Source: Candidatus Zixiibacteriota bacterium
Lineage (GTDB): Bacteria; Zixibacteria; MSB-5A5; GN15; JAAZOE01
Direction of reading: 5' to 3'
DNA length: 5,958 nt
Assembly (NCBI GenBank): GCA_030588275.1
Contig: JAUUYJ010000164.1
Location: forward strand, 1-5,958
Part shown: piece by piece, positions 1-5,786 of the stretch
Layout: the number at the start of each line of letters is the position of its first letter
Position numbering within the stretch: the stretch's first letter is position 1
Program-made: the position numbers and the translations under genes
The notes under the pieces: generated by a model
Database searches by the model: none
Seen by the model: the letters and a program-made list of their open reading frames with translations, nothing else
Told to the model about the DNA's origin: nothing

Positions 1-678
1 GCCAATCTCAAGGAAAAATTCCCTGAGTTGACGACCGCCGTATGGATGGTCAACGATACTATTACCAATATTGCCAAAGGGGAAATCAGAGAGATATTTT
101 TCGGTCCTGGATTTATAGAAGAAGAAATTCTGGGATACAAATTTCAGATCAGCCCCGGATCGTTTTTCCAGACCAATAGCCGACAGACCGCGGTGTTATA
201 TCAGGCCGCTATCGACTTAGCCGAAATCACCAAAGAGGATACCGTTTTGGATCTTTATTGCGGTGCCGGAACGATTGGGATTTGCGCATCGGCCCATGCC
301 GGATTGGTGGTGGGAATCGAACTGGAAGCTGAAGCGGTCGCCTCGGCGGTGGCCAATGCCAAAATTAACAGAATTGAAAATTGCCACTTTCATGCCGGAG
401 CGGTCCGGAAAATTCTCAAAGAGCCGCAATTTGATGGGGTAAAGTTCGATCCGGTTTTTGTCGATCCACCCCGAGCCGGTTTGCACCCCAAAGCGCTCAA
501 GCGAATCTTAGAGATTAGCCCCAAGCGGTTGATCTATATCTCCTGCAATCCATCCACCTTTGCCCGTGACGCCGCCGACCTTGTGGCGGGTGGCTATCGG
601 TTCGAAAAGGTGACACCGTTTGATATGTTCCCTCATACCATGCACGTTGAACTTATCGCCCGGTTTGACAAAATTTGA
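1..678 (+). CDS. RNA (uracil-5-)-methyltransferase, TrmA/RlmD (RumA) family, 3' part only
   Basis: This is the C-terminal ~225 codons of a SAM-dependent enzyme that adds a methyl group to C5 of a specific uridine in 23S rRNA (RlmD/RlmC type) or tRNA (TrmA type). The frame is open from base 1, so the start, and any TRAM domain and Fe-S cysteines, lie upstream of the window; the in-frame TTG at 28 is not the real start. Visible motifs in order are the family F-F-Q-T-N block (~166-180), the SAM-binding VLDLYCGAGTIG (244-279), DPPRAGLHP (463-489), SCNPSTFARD with the catalytic cysteine codon at 544-546, and HVE with the general-base glutamate at 649-651. All catalytic residues in the visible part are intact. 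The family is certain, but the exact target base cannot be told without the N-terminus. No obvious intrinsic terminator follows the TGA. Confidence 0.93.
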   Translation, partial: ANLKEKFPELTTAVWMVNDTITNIAKGEIREIFFGPGFIEEEILGYKFQISPGSFFQTNSRQTAVLYQAAIDLAEITKEDTVLDLYCGAGTIGICASAHAGLVVGIELEAEAVASAVANAKINRIENCHFHAGAVRKILKEPQFDGVKFDPVFVDPPRAGLHPKALKRILEISPKRLIYISCNPSTFARDAADLVAGGYRFEKVTPFDMFPHTMHVELIARFDKI

Positions 679-725
679 GCGCCTCCCTTTCTGAATTTGG
701 CCAGATTGCTTGATTCAGTTTCAAC

Positions 726-742
726 TTCTTGAAATTCAAGAA
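726..742. repeat. 8-bp perfect inverted repeat with 1-nt centre
   Basis: TTCTTGAA-A-TTCAAGAA is a perfect dyad at the 5' end of the A-tract block. It is not followed by a T-run on the plus strand, so it does not look like an intrinsic terminator of the methyltransferase. A dyad of this size is compatible with an operator for a dimeric regulator. The function is not shown. Confidence 0.5.
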
Positions 743-767
743 AATTCAAAAAAAATCAAAAAAGTTG

Positions 768-787
768 CAGGCTTAAGCCGAAGCCTG
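768..787. repeat. 7-bp inverted repeat CAGGCTT-n6-AAGCCTG
   Basis: The arms CAGGCTT (768-774) and AAGCCTG (781-787) are perfect complements around a 6-nt loop. The sequence also contains the self-complementary decamer GGCTTAAGCC (770-779), so two alternative dyads overlap. It lies about 60-80 bp before the start of the small protein gene, in operator or 5'-UTR position. No U-tract follows, so a terminator is unlikely. Confidence 0.5.
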
Positions 788-836
788 ACCTGTCCGATAC
801 ATAGACAGAATAATTAGCCTTAATTTGACTCTTGGC

Positions 837-841
837 AAAGG
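837..841 (+). promoter_or_regulatory. Ribosome binding site AAAGG that decides the start of the small gene
   Basis: AAAGG lies 5 nt before GTG at 847 and 8 nt before GTG at 850. The longer in-frame start, TTG at 832, has no purine-rich sequence upstream and would place this motif inside the gene. A GTG start is therefore preferred. Confidence 0.45.
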
Positions 842-846
842 CATTA

Positions 847-1041
847 GTGGTGCAGGAAAAAACAGATTTACCAACAATTGATACTTCTGAGGAAGGTTCG
901 GATATCAACGAACGGATGAGCCTTCTGGAGCTTTATCTGACAGAGTTGGATCATCTTTCCGGCGCCGATTCTCCGGAGCGAAAAGAGATATATGAAAAAG
1001 CGGCTAGACTGGGGACCAAGTTAATCGAGGGACAATTTTGA
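847..1041 (+). CDS. Small acidic helical protein coupled to the ATPase, function unknown
   Basis: I do not recognise this protein. From GTG 847 it has 64 residues (63 from GTG 850; 69 from TTG 832, which lacks a binding site). The first ~20 residues are polar, acidic and probably disordered. Two amphipathic helices seem likely after that: the stretch around NERMSLLELYLTELDHL, and the C-terminal stretch PERKEIYEKAARLGTKLIEG. It has no cysteine, signal peptide or membrane segment, and Glu/Asp are in clear excess. Its TGA stop overlaps the TTG start of the ATPase gene (TTGA), which points to translational coupling. By analogy with SMC-like ATPases that have small accessory subunits, it may be a partner or regulator of the ATPase, but no homology is seen. 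In related YhaN/SbcC loci the partner gene is a metallophosphoesterase; this protein is not one. Confidence 0.65.
   Translation: MVQEKTDLPTIDTSEEGSDINERMSLLELYLTELDHLSGADSPERKEIYEKAARLGTKLIEGQF
1027..1032 (+). promoter_or_regulatory. Ribosome binding site GAGGGA for the TTG-started ATPase gene
   Basis: GAGGGA lies 5 nt upstream of TTG 1038, inside the end of the preceding gene. It supports the TTG start. The N-terminal strand of the ATPase (IKSLRIENFGCF) begins only eight residues after it, as expected for the family. Confidence 0.6.
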
Positions 1042-3134
1042 ACCGTAACCGGATCGAAATAAAGTCGCTTAGAATCGAAAACTTCGGCTGTTTCGGTGAC
1101 GAAACATTTCAGTTTTCAGATCGGCTGAACCAGATTATCGGTGGTAATGAAAGCGGAAAATCGACTATCTTTAAGGCCTTGATCGGCGCCGTCTTCGGCG
1201 TTTCCAAAAAGGGGTCTAATAGTAGTTATCGGCTGACCCTCAATTATTCCGAAAATGATATAGATTTCGAGTTGATCCGGACCGATGATCTGATCGGGCT
1301 TCACGACTCATCAGGATTGGATTATGCCGGGAATCAGCTGACCAACAAGCTCAATCAACAATGGCTTGGAGGGGGAGGCTTGTATCTCGCCGCCTTCTGT
1401 TTCACATCTGAATCAGGCCAGTTAGACGGCAAGCCGATCGGTCAGATTCTGGATCAGATTACATCTCCGTTGTTTGGAGAATTTGACAAACCGCGCGTCG
1501 AGCAGTTTTTACAAACTGAAATTAATCGGATTGAATATCAATCCTCAGATGCGTCAGGTGCGTCGGAGATACCAAGTGCGCCAGCCGAGCCGGGGGAATT
1601 GGAGATGACCGCCGACATTCTCTCCAAATTCCTCAAGGAAAAATATGAGCTGGAAGAAAATCTCTCCCTGATAAATCCTGATCTCATTGAGCTGGAAAAA
1701 GTACAGTTGACACAGTCTCAACTGGAAGCTGAAATTGTCGATTTGGAGGATAGCGTCGCCGGTGCCCAAGCATACGGTACATTCAACGACCGGATGGTTA
1801 ACCTTGAAGAACGGCTCAATATTCATGTCAATAATTATTCCCGGGCCAGCCAACTGACCGATGACCTTGGGCGGGTTGAAAAGGAGTTGGGGCATATTCA
1901 TATACCTGATCAATCTGAGGCAGAGGAAATATCGAACCGTTATGATGAACTTGAAGTTGAGGTAGAAAAAAATAAGCAGGAGATGGATCGTCTTATCTCA
2001 CGGCGGGGAAAAGCCAACGCCGGCTTTTGGGTGGCGACGCTGGTTCTGGTTATTGTCTGTCTGATCAATATTCTTAATGCCAACGGTACGATTTCTTCTG
2101 GCTGGGCTGATCGCATTATTCCCTACATCGTTCCGGCGGTTGCGCTGGTCTGGATAACGCGCCTGTTTTCTTTTATCTTTTATTTTGTGGCCAAGAAGAA
2201 AGCTACGACTCTATTCCGTTCTCACTTATCCCAATTTGATGCTTACTGCGCCGAGATAAATAGCCGCTTCCATCTCAAAGCGGCCCATCCGATCAGAGCG
2301 ATATCGGATGCTATCGCCCGGAAGAGCGCCTTGACCAGTATGGTAATCAACCTTAAGAAAACAATCGGCTTGCTCACTCAGAGCAGTGGTTTGCCGCACA
2401 TGGAAGAGGTTACCAAAGAGATTGAGCAGGAACTGATAGAGATAAACGGCGAACTGGCACCACTTTTAAAATACTCCCAAGCATCGGCTCGATTGGGAGA
2501 TCTCAGGCAGGATTTGATCGCTCGGAAGGTGCGTCTGAAATCGCTTAAGGAACATCTTGGTCCTCTGGCTGAAAAGTGCGCTCCGACTAAGTTAATTAAG
2601 GAATCGATTGAGGGGATAGATCGGGAGCTGGTCCGTTTGAAGGATCGCCATAACGACCTCAGCCGTCAGGTAGAGATTCTCAAAGTGACCCGAACCGCGC
2701 TCAATAACGTTTCGTCCAAACTGATTGAGAAAATTCATCGAGAATTCAATTGTGAAATCTTAGAGATGTTCTCAAAACTGACCGGCCAGGCCGATTATCA
2801 GCTGAGAATTTCAGAGCACAGACAAGCGATTGAGGTAAAGCTGAATGAGGATGAGGGCTGGATTGGAGTTGAGAGGCTGAATTCTCGCTCGATCCTGACA
2901 GTTTCCATCTTGGCCATCAAACTAGTTGCCGCCGGTCGGATCGGGGCTTTACCAATAATCTTTGATCAGGCTGATATCGGGATAGATGACCGCCGCTTTG
3001 ATCTGTGGCAGAAACAGATAGCAATGATCGGTTCTGACCACCAGGTAATCAATCTCTCGCTCCGGTCAATGCCAGAGGCGGGGAGATCGCATGATATCAA
3101 TTTGAATAATATGGCTTACCAGCCGTCGGTTTGA
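1038..3134 (+). CDS. Membrane-anchored SMC/Rad50/YhaN-like coiled-coil ATPase
   Basis: This 698-residue protein has the split ATPase head of the SMC/RecN/Rad50/YhaN group. Residues 8-20 (IKSLRIENFGCFG) are the first strand. Walker A is GGNESGKST (35-43). Two predicted coiled-coil arms (~195-325 and ~455-555) flank two hydrophobic segments at ~329-348 and ~360-385. The segments are bordered by SRRGK and AKKK, so both arms should be cytoplasmic, joined by a short outside loop. The C-terminal head has the strand IEVKL (598-602), a poor ABC signature region (LNSRS, 614-618) and Walker B LPIIFDQAD (638-646), where Gln replaces the usual catalytic acid after the Asp. The expected switch-histidine region reads NLSLRS. 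There is no CxxC zinc hook, so it is not a standard Rad50/SbcC. It is shorter than SbcC and YhaN. A DNA- or membrane-linked role fits the fold, but the substrate is unknown. It is translationally coupled to the small gene upstream. Confidence 0.8.
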   Translation: MNRNRIEIKSLRIENFGCFGDETFQFSDRLNQIIGGNESGKSTIFKALIGAVFGVSKKGSNSSYRLTLNYSENDIDFELIRTDDLIGLHDSSGLDYAGNQLTNKLNQQWLGGGGLYLAAFCFTSESGQLDGKPIGQILDQITSPLFGEFDKPRVEQFLQTEINRIEYQSSDASGASEIPSAPAEPGELEMTADILSKFLKEKYELEENLSLINPDLIELEKVQLTQSQLEAEIVDLEDSVAGAQAYGTFNDRMVNLEERLNIHVNNYSRASQLTDDLGRVEKELGHIHIPDQSEAEEISNRYDELEVEVEKNKQEMDRLISRRGKANAGFWVATLVLVIVCLINILNANGTISSGWADRIIPYIVPAVALVWITRLFSFIFYFVAKKKATTLFRSHLSQFDAYCAEINSRFHLKAAHPIRAISDAIARKSALTSMVINLKKTIGLLTQSSGLPHMEEVTKEIEQELIEINGELAPLLKYSQASARLGDLRQDLIARKVRLKSLKEHLGPLAEKCAPTKLIKESIEGIDRELVRLKDRHNDLSRQVEILKVTRTALNNVSSKLIEKIHREFNCEILEMFSKLTGQADYQLRISEHRQAIEVKLNEDEGWIGVERLNSRSILTVSILAIKLVAAGRIGALPIIFDQADIGIDDRRFDLWQKQIAMIGSDHQVINLSLRSMPEAGRSHDINLNNMAYQPSV

Positions 3135-3199
3135 ATCCTTTCATAAAAACCGCCTAAAATCACTTTATTTAAGCCCACAATATATTATATTGATTGACT
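3135..3199. promoter_or_regulatory. Probable promoter region of the HIT operon
   Basis: This 65-bp gap holds an AT-rich run with overlapping -10-like hexamers (TATATT at 3181-3186 and again at 3186-3191) only 8-13 nt from the ATG at 3200. No good TTGACA-like -35 is present at the right distance. No Shine-Dalgarno motif precedes the ATG, so a very short or absent leader is possible if these hexamers are used. No terminator hairpin for the ATPase gene is visible. Confidence 0.35.
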
Positions 3200-3691
3200 A
3201 TGGCAGACAAAGCTATTTGGGCTCCATGGCGGTCCAAATTCATATTAGGGAAGAAGGAATCCGGTTGCGTTTTTTGCAATTTGCAAAAGGATAAGAAACC
3301 GGCTTACAAAAATTTGATAATTCATCGCTCATCTAAATCATTTGCGGTGATGAATAAGTATCCCTACAATGCCGGGCATCTGTTAGTCGTCCCGAATCGT
3401 CACGTTGGCGTTCTGGAGCGGTTAACCGATGCCGAGTTGCTTGATTTGATGAAGCTGACGCAAACGGCTGTGGCGGTCATGAAAAAAAAGCTGAAACCGA
3501 ACGCCTTTAACCTTGGAATGAATCTGGGGCGTCCAGCCGGGGCCGGGATTCCGGGGCATCTCCATATGCACATAGTGCCACGCTGGACCGGCGATTCCAA
3601 TTTTATGCCGATTGTCGGACAAACGAGAGTCCACTCGGTGCCGATGAAAAAAATCTACGATCTCCTGATGGCGGGGTTTAAGGCGACATGA
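3200..3691 (+). CDS. HIT-family nucleotide hydrolase/phosphorylase (Ap4A-phosphorylase-like)
   Basis: The 163-residue protein belongs to the histidine triad (HIT) superfamily, whose members cleave nucleoside phosphoryl bonds such as those in dinucleoside polyphosphates or AMP-adducts through a histidine intermediate. The start IWAPWR (6-11), the C-x-x-C pair (C23/C26, with H68 a possible further zinc ligand), the NAGHLLVVPNRH block (57-68) and the triad HLHMHIVPRW (120-129, H120/H122/H124) followed by GDSNFMP match the actinobacterial/environmental Ap4A-phosphorylase-like branch. All triad residues are present. ATG 3200 is chosen over TTG 3194 because the family normally begins just before the W-A-P-W-R block. 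Cytosolic, with no signal peptide. Its stop overlaps the next gene's start (ATGA), so the two are probably co-translated. The exact substrate cannot be read from the sequence. Confidence 0.92.
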   Translation: MADKAIWAPWRSKFILGKKESGCVFCNLQKDKKPAYKNLIIHRSSKSFAVMNKYPYNAGHLLVVPNRHVGVLERLTDAELLDLMKLTQTAVAVMKKKLKPNAFNLGMNLGRPAGAGIPGHLHMHIVPRWTGDSNFMPIVGQTRVHSVPMKKIYDLLMAGFKAT

Positions 3692-5298
3692 CCCGACGGC
3701 GCATCCCGACCAAAGCGGAGCTTTTGAGGCTTCAGAAGCTTTACCGAACCGACAAAAAAATTGCCGAAGCTATGGGGTCTGGTGTAACCGATCATCTGGT
3801 CGCCTACTGGAGGCGCAAAAAAGGGATCGCCAAATACTCTTTTCCCAAATTTGCCCAGCAGGAAATTCAGGAGATGTGGGATCGCTTTGGAGATGACTTC
3901 AGAGCTGGGATGGAGTTGGGAATTTCCAAAGCGGCCTTTTATAACTGGCGGCGCAGATACAAGATCACTAACAAGCCAGAAGCGCTCAAGCTGGAGCAGT
4001 TGTCGCTTGAGTTTTATACGCATGATGCGCGCGGACGAAAAAGGCCCGGTGCCGGAAGGCAAACAATCGCCCAAAAAATCCTCTGTCAAAAATCGGGACA
4101 GAAAAATCTGGAACCGGGAACGTCGGTTGATATCAGTCCGGATGCGATTTTGGTTTCGGGAAATGCCGGATCGACGCTTAACCTCTTTGGGGAATCAGGG
4201 ATTAGCTATGTCCAGCATCCCTCTCGCATTATTATCTCTCTTGAAGATAATGATCGGTCCTACAACAGGCCGGAGGTGGAAAAACGGTTGAGGGATTTTG
4301 CCCGCCTGCAGAAAATACAATCGATGTATGAATCGGGTCGTGGATCGTTGTCGCAGTTGTCGATAGAAGCGGTCGTTTTACTGCCGGGACAATTTGGCGT
4401 GGCCAGCTCTGCCAGCTCTGTTTCGCATGGGTGTCTGGGTGCTTTCGTTACCACTATCGGAGCTACCGAAACGGCGCACCTGTGGTCGTCGGGAGGGCTC
4501 TCTATTACCAGCCCGGAAACTATCCGAGTTATGATATCCGGGAAGATGCCTCGCGGTCTTTATGCACGCGATATTGCGCACCATATTCAATCTTCTCTGG
4601 CTTCCGAACAGATTCAGGGGGTGGTCATTGAGTTGGCCGGTTCCGGGTTGGAAGCGATGACGATTCCGGAGCGGATGACGCTCTGTCTGGTATTGGGGCA
4701 ACTTGATTGTGCCGGGGTTATCTGTTCCTATGATGCGACGGCCCGTCGATTTATAAACAGCCGAGCCGAGAAGCCGTATCAACCGGCAATTGCCGATCGT
4801 AATGCTGTCTATCAAACAGAGCTATCGGTCGAACTCAATCGGTTGGGCTCAATCGTGGTCGAAGGGCAAGACGGAAATAAGCAGATTGAAATTGACCAAC
4901 TACAAAACGTTCTGATAAATTATATCTATTTGGGAGGTCCGGCCAATGGTCGTTTCGTCGATTTGAAAATCGCCGCCGAGATATTAAAAGGGCATCAAAT
5001 CTCCCCTGACGTACGGTTGATTATTCAGGCCGCGTCTCAGCAGGTTTATCTGGAAGCGTTAAAAAAAGGGTTGATTCGGGTCTTCGTCGAAGCGGGTGCG
5101 GTTGTTACCGGGCCGGGCGGACCGTATCAAAATGGTTGTAACTCACTGCCGGCTGATAGTGAGGTTGCATTGACAACCCATCATGATTTGAAAATCTATG
5201 GACCGGACTGTCACATCTATCAGGTTTCACCAGCCACTGCCGCCGCCTCAGCTTTGACCGGGCAGATCACCAATTCGCAAGGCTATCTAAAAGTATAA
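3688..5298 (+). CDS. Tandem-HTH / aconitase-LeuC-like pseudoenzyme fusion, putative regulator
   Basis: The 536-residue protein has two parts. Residues ~10-48 and ~58-95 are two HTH-like repeats (IAEAMG then VAYWRRKKGI; FRAGMELGIS then FYNWRRRYKI), followed by a basic linker (~112-124). Residues 125-532 follow the LeuC/homoaconitase large subunit almost without gaps, from TIAQKIL through PG-x6, HGCLGAF, SPETIRV, ERMTLC, NGRFVDLKIAAEILKG and SPATAAASALTG. The catalytic positions are lost: DH reads ED (186-187), H of GI-x-HQ reads S222, DSHT reads SASS (241-244), SCTN reads GPAN (417-420), the CxxC cluster cysteines fall in GGPYQ (477-481), and STSNRNF reads TTHHDLK (496-502). It cannot hold the normal [4Fe-4S] cluster, so dehydratase activity is very unlikely. 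The frame is intact and full length, which argues against a decaying gene. The inferred role is a DNA- or RNA-binding regulator using the fold for ligand sensing or assembly. No LeuD partner is nearby. Confidence 0.85.
   Translation: MTRRRIPTKAELLRLQKLYRTDKKIAEAMGSGVTDHLVAYWRRKKGIAKYSFPKFAQQEIQEMWDRFGDDFRAGMELGISKAAFYNWRRRYKITNKPEALKLEQLSLEFYTHDARGRKRPGAGRQTIAQKILCQKSGQKNLEPGTSVDISPDAILVSGNAGSTLNLFGESGISYVQHPSRIIISLEDNDRSYNRPEVEKRLRDFARLQKIQSMYESGRGSLSQLSIEAVVLLPGQFGVASSASSVSHGCLGAFVTTIGATETAHLWSSGGLSITSPETIRVMISGKMPRGLYARDIAHHIQSSLASEQIQGVVIELAGSGLEAMTIPERMTLCLVLGQLDCAGVICSYDATARRFINSRAEKPYQPAIADRNAVYQTELSVELNRLGSIVVEGQDGNKQIEIDQLQNVLINYIYLGGPANGRFVDLKIAAEILKGHQISPDVRLIIQAASQQVYLEALKKGLIRVFVEAGAVVTGPGGPYQNGCNSLPADSEVALTTHHDLKIYGPDCHIYQVSPATAAASALTGQITNSQGYLKV
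4402..4419 (+). repeat. Perfect 9-bp tandem repeat GCCAGCTCT x2 in the pseudo-active site
   Basis: The two copies encode Ala-Ser-Ser twice (residues 239-244), over the position where LeuC enzymes carry the DSHT catalytic motif. The surrounding alignment (PG-x6-DSHT-x2-HG) keeps its spacing, so the repeat does not lengthen the protein relative to the family. Confidence 0.7.
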
Positions 5299-5315
5299 TT
5301 TACTCAGGTGCGACG

Positions 5316-5786
5316 ATGCTTGACCAAAATAATAAAGTCATTCGACAACAGTTAGAACTCTGGAAAAATTCTATCCGGCCTCATTTCGACCAATCATTGG
5401 AGTTGATTCCGGATGATAAGTTGGACTGGGCTCCGTCGGCAAAGATGATGCGGCTGGGGAATATATTTCTCCATGTTGCCGAAACCTCTTTGTGGTGGTA
5501 TGGCAAGGTGATTAAAGGGGAGACCTTCACCGATCTGTCGGATGGTGCTATTCCGCTCCGATCTGATATTAAAAAGCACCTTATTGATCATTGGTTGCGG
5601 TTGGATCAGCTTTTTGCCGAAGATCCAAAGATTCTGGATCAAGAGTTTAGTTTTGAGGGGAATGGGAAAACTTTCAAGTTCACCGGCCTCTGGATATACA
5701 CGCATCTTTTGGAACACGACATCCATCATCGTAGTCAGGTCAATCAGTATCTGAGGATATTGGGGATAACACCACCTGAGGTTTGA
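5316..5786 (+). CDS. DinB-superfamily putative metal-dependent protein
   Basis: This 156-residue, mostly helical protein has the DinB/YfiT four-helix-bundle pattern. It contains an N-terminal helix with WKNSIRPHF, L-x-W-A-P-S, then G-N-I-F-L-H-V-A-E with H53, and the C-terminal LLEHDIHHRSQ with H134 and H138. These three histidines are the expected metal ligands. Family members include thiol-dependent transferases (bacillithiol or mycothiol), maleylpyruvate isomerase-like enzymes and many proteins of unknown role, so the reaction cannot be assigned. The usual H-R-G-Q motif reads HRSQ. ATG 5316 is preceded by AGGTG at 5306-5310, 5 nt away, and the gene starts 17 bp after the pseudoenzyme gene, so it is probably in the same operon. 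Cytosolic, with no signal peptide. The length is typical of the family. Confidence 0.85.
   Translation: MLDQNNKVIRQQLELWKNSIRPHFDQSLELIPDDKLDWAPSAKMMRLGNIFLHVAETSLWWYGKVIKGETFTDLSDGAIPLRSDIKKHLIDHWLRLDQLFAEDPKILDQEFSFEGNGKTFKFTGLWIYTHLLEHDIHHRSQVNQYLRILGITPPEV

Larger units (their letters stand above)
679..846. other. AT-rich intergenic region upstream of the small-protein/ATPase pair
   Basis: This gap separates the methyltransferase from the ATPase unit. It contains a near-perfect palindrome (726-742), a series of A-tracts at roughly helical spacing (732-763) and a second inverted repeat (768-787). No consensus -35/-10 pair with good spacing could be picked out. No tRNA-like or CRISPR-like structure is seen. 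The A-tracts and repeats make this the natural place for the promoter or operator of the downstream pair, but that is inference. Confidence 0.5.

Noticed and set aside
726..763. Intrinsic terminator after the methyltransferase
   Set aside because: The dyad is followed by an A-run rather than a T-run on the plus strand and is AT-rich, so it does not fit a terminator in the sense direction.
832..846. TTG 832 as start of the small gene
   Set aside because: It has no ribosome binding site upstream and directly follows an in-frame stop by one codon. GTG 847/850 has AAAGG at suitable spacing. It is not fully excluded.
1038..3134. Annotation as SbcC/Rad50 nuclease subunit
   Set aside because: There is no CxxC zinc hook and no adjacent SbcD/Mre11 gene. 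The protein is shorter than the family and has a membrane hairpin instead.
3655..4089. 144-codon open frame on the minus strand, with similar minus-strand frames at 4378-4815, 1554-1913 and 5394-5729
   Set aside because: Each lies wholly or almost wholly antisense to a well-supported gene and shows no recognisable motif; they are shadows of the coding frame.
3851..4291. 146-codon plus-strand frame inside the fusion gene
   Set aside because: It overlaps the strong domain-supported frame, and its composition (runs of R, S, W) looks like an out-of-frame translation.
3688..5298. Annotation as functional 3-isopropylmalate dehydratase large subunit (LeuC) or aconitase
   Set aside because: All cluster cysteines and most catalytic residues are replaced, an N-terminal HTH region is fused, and no small-subunit gene is adjacent.
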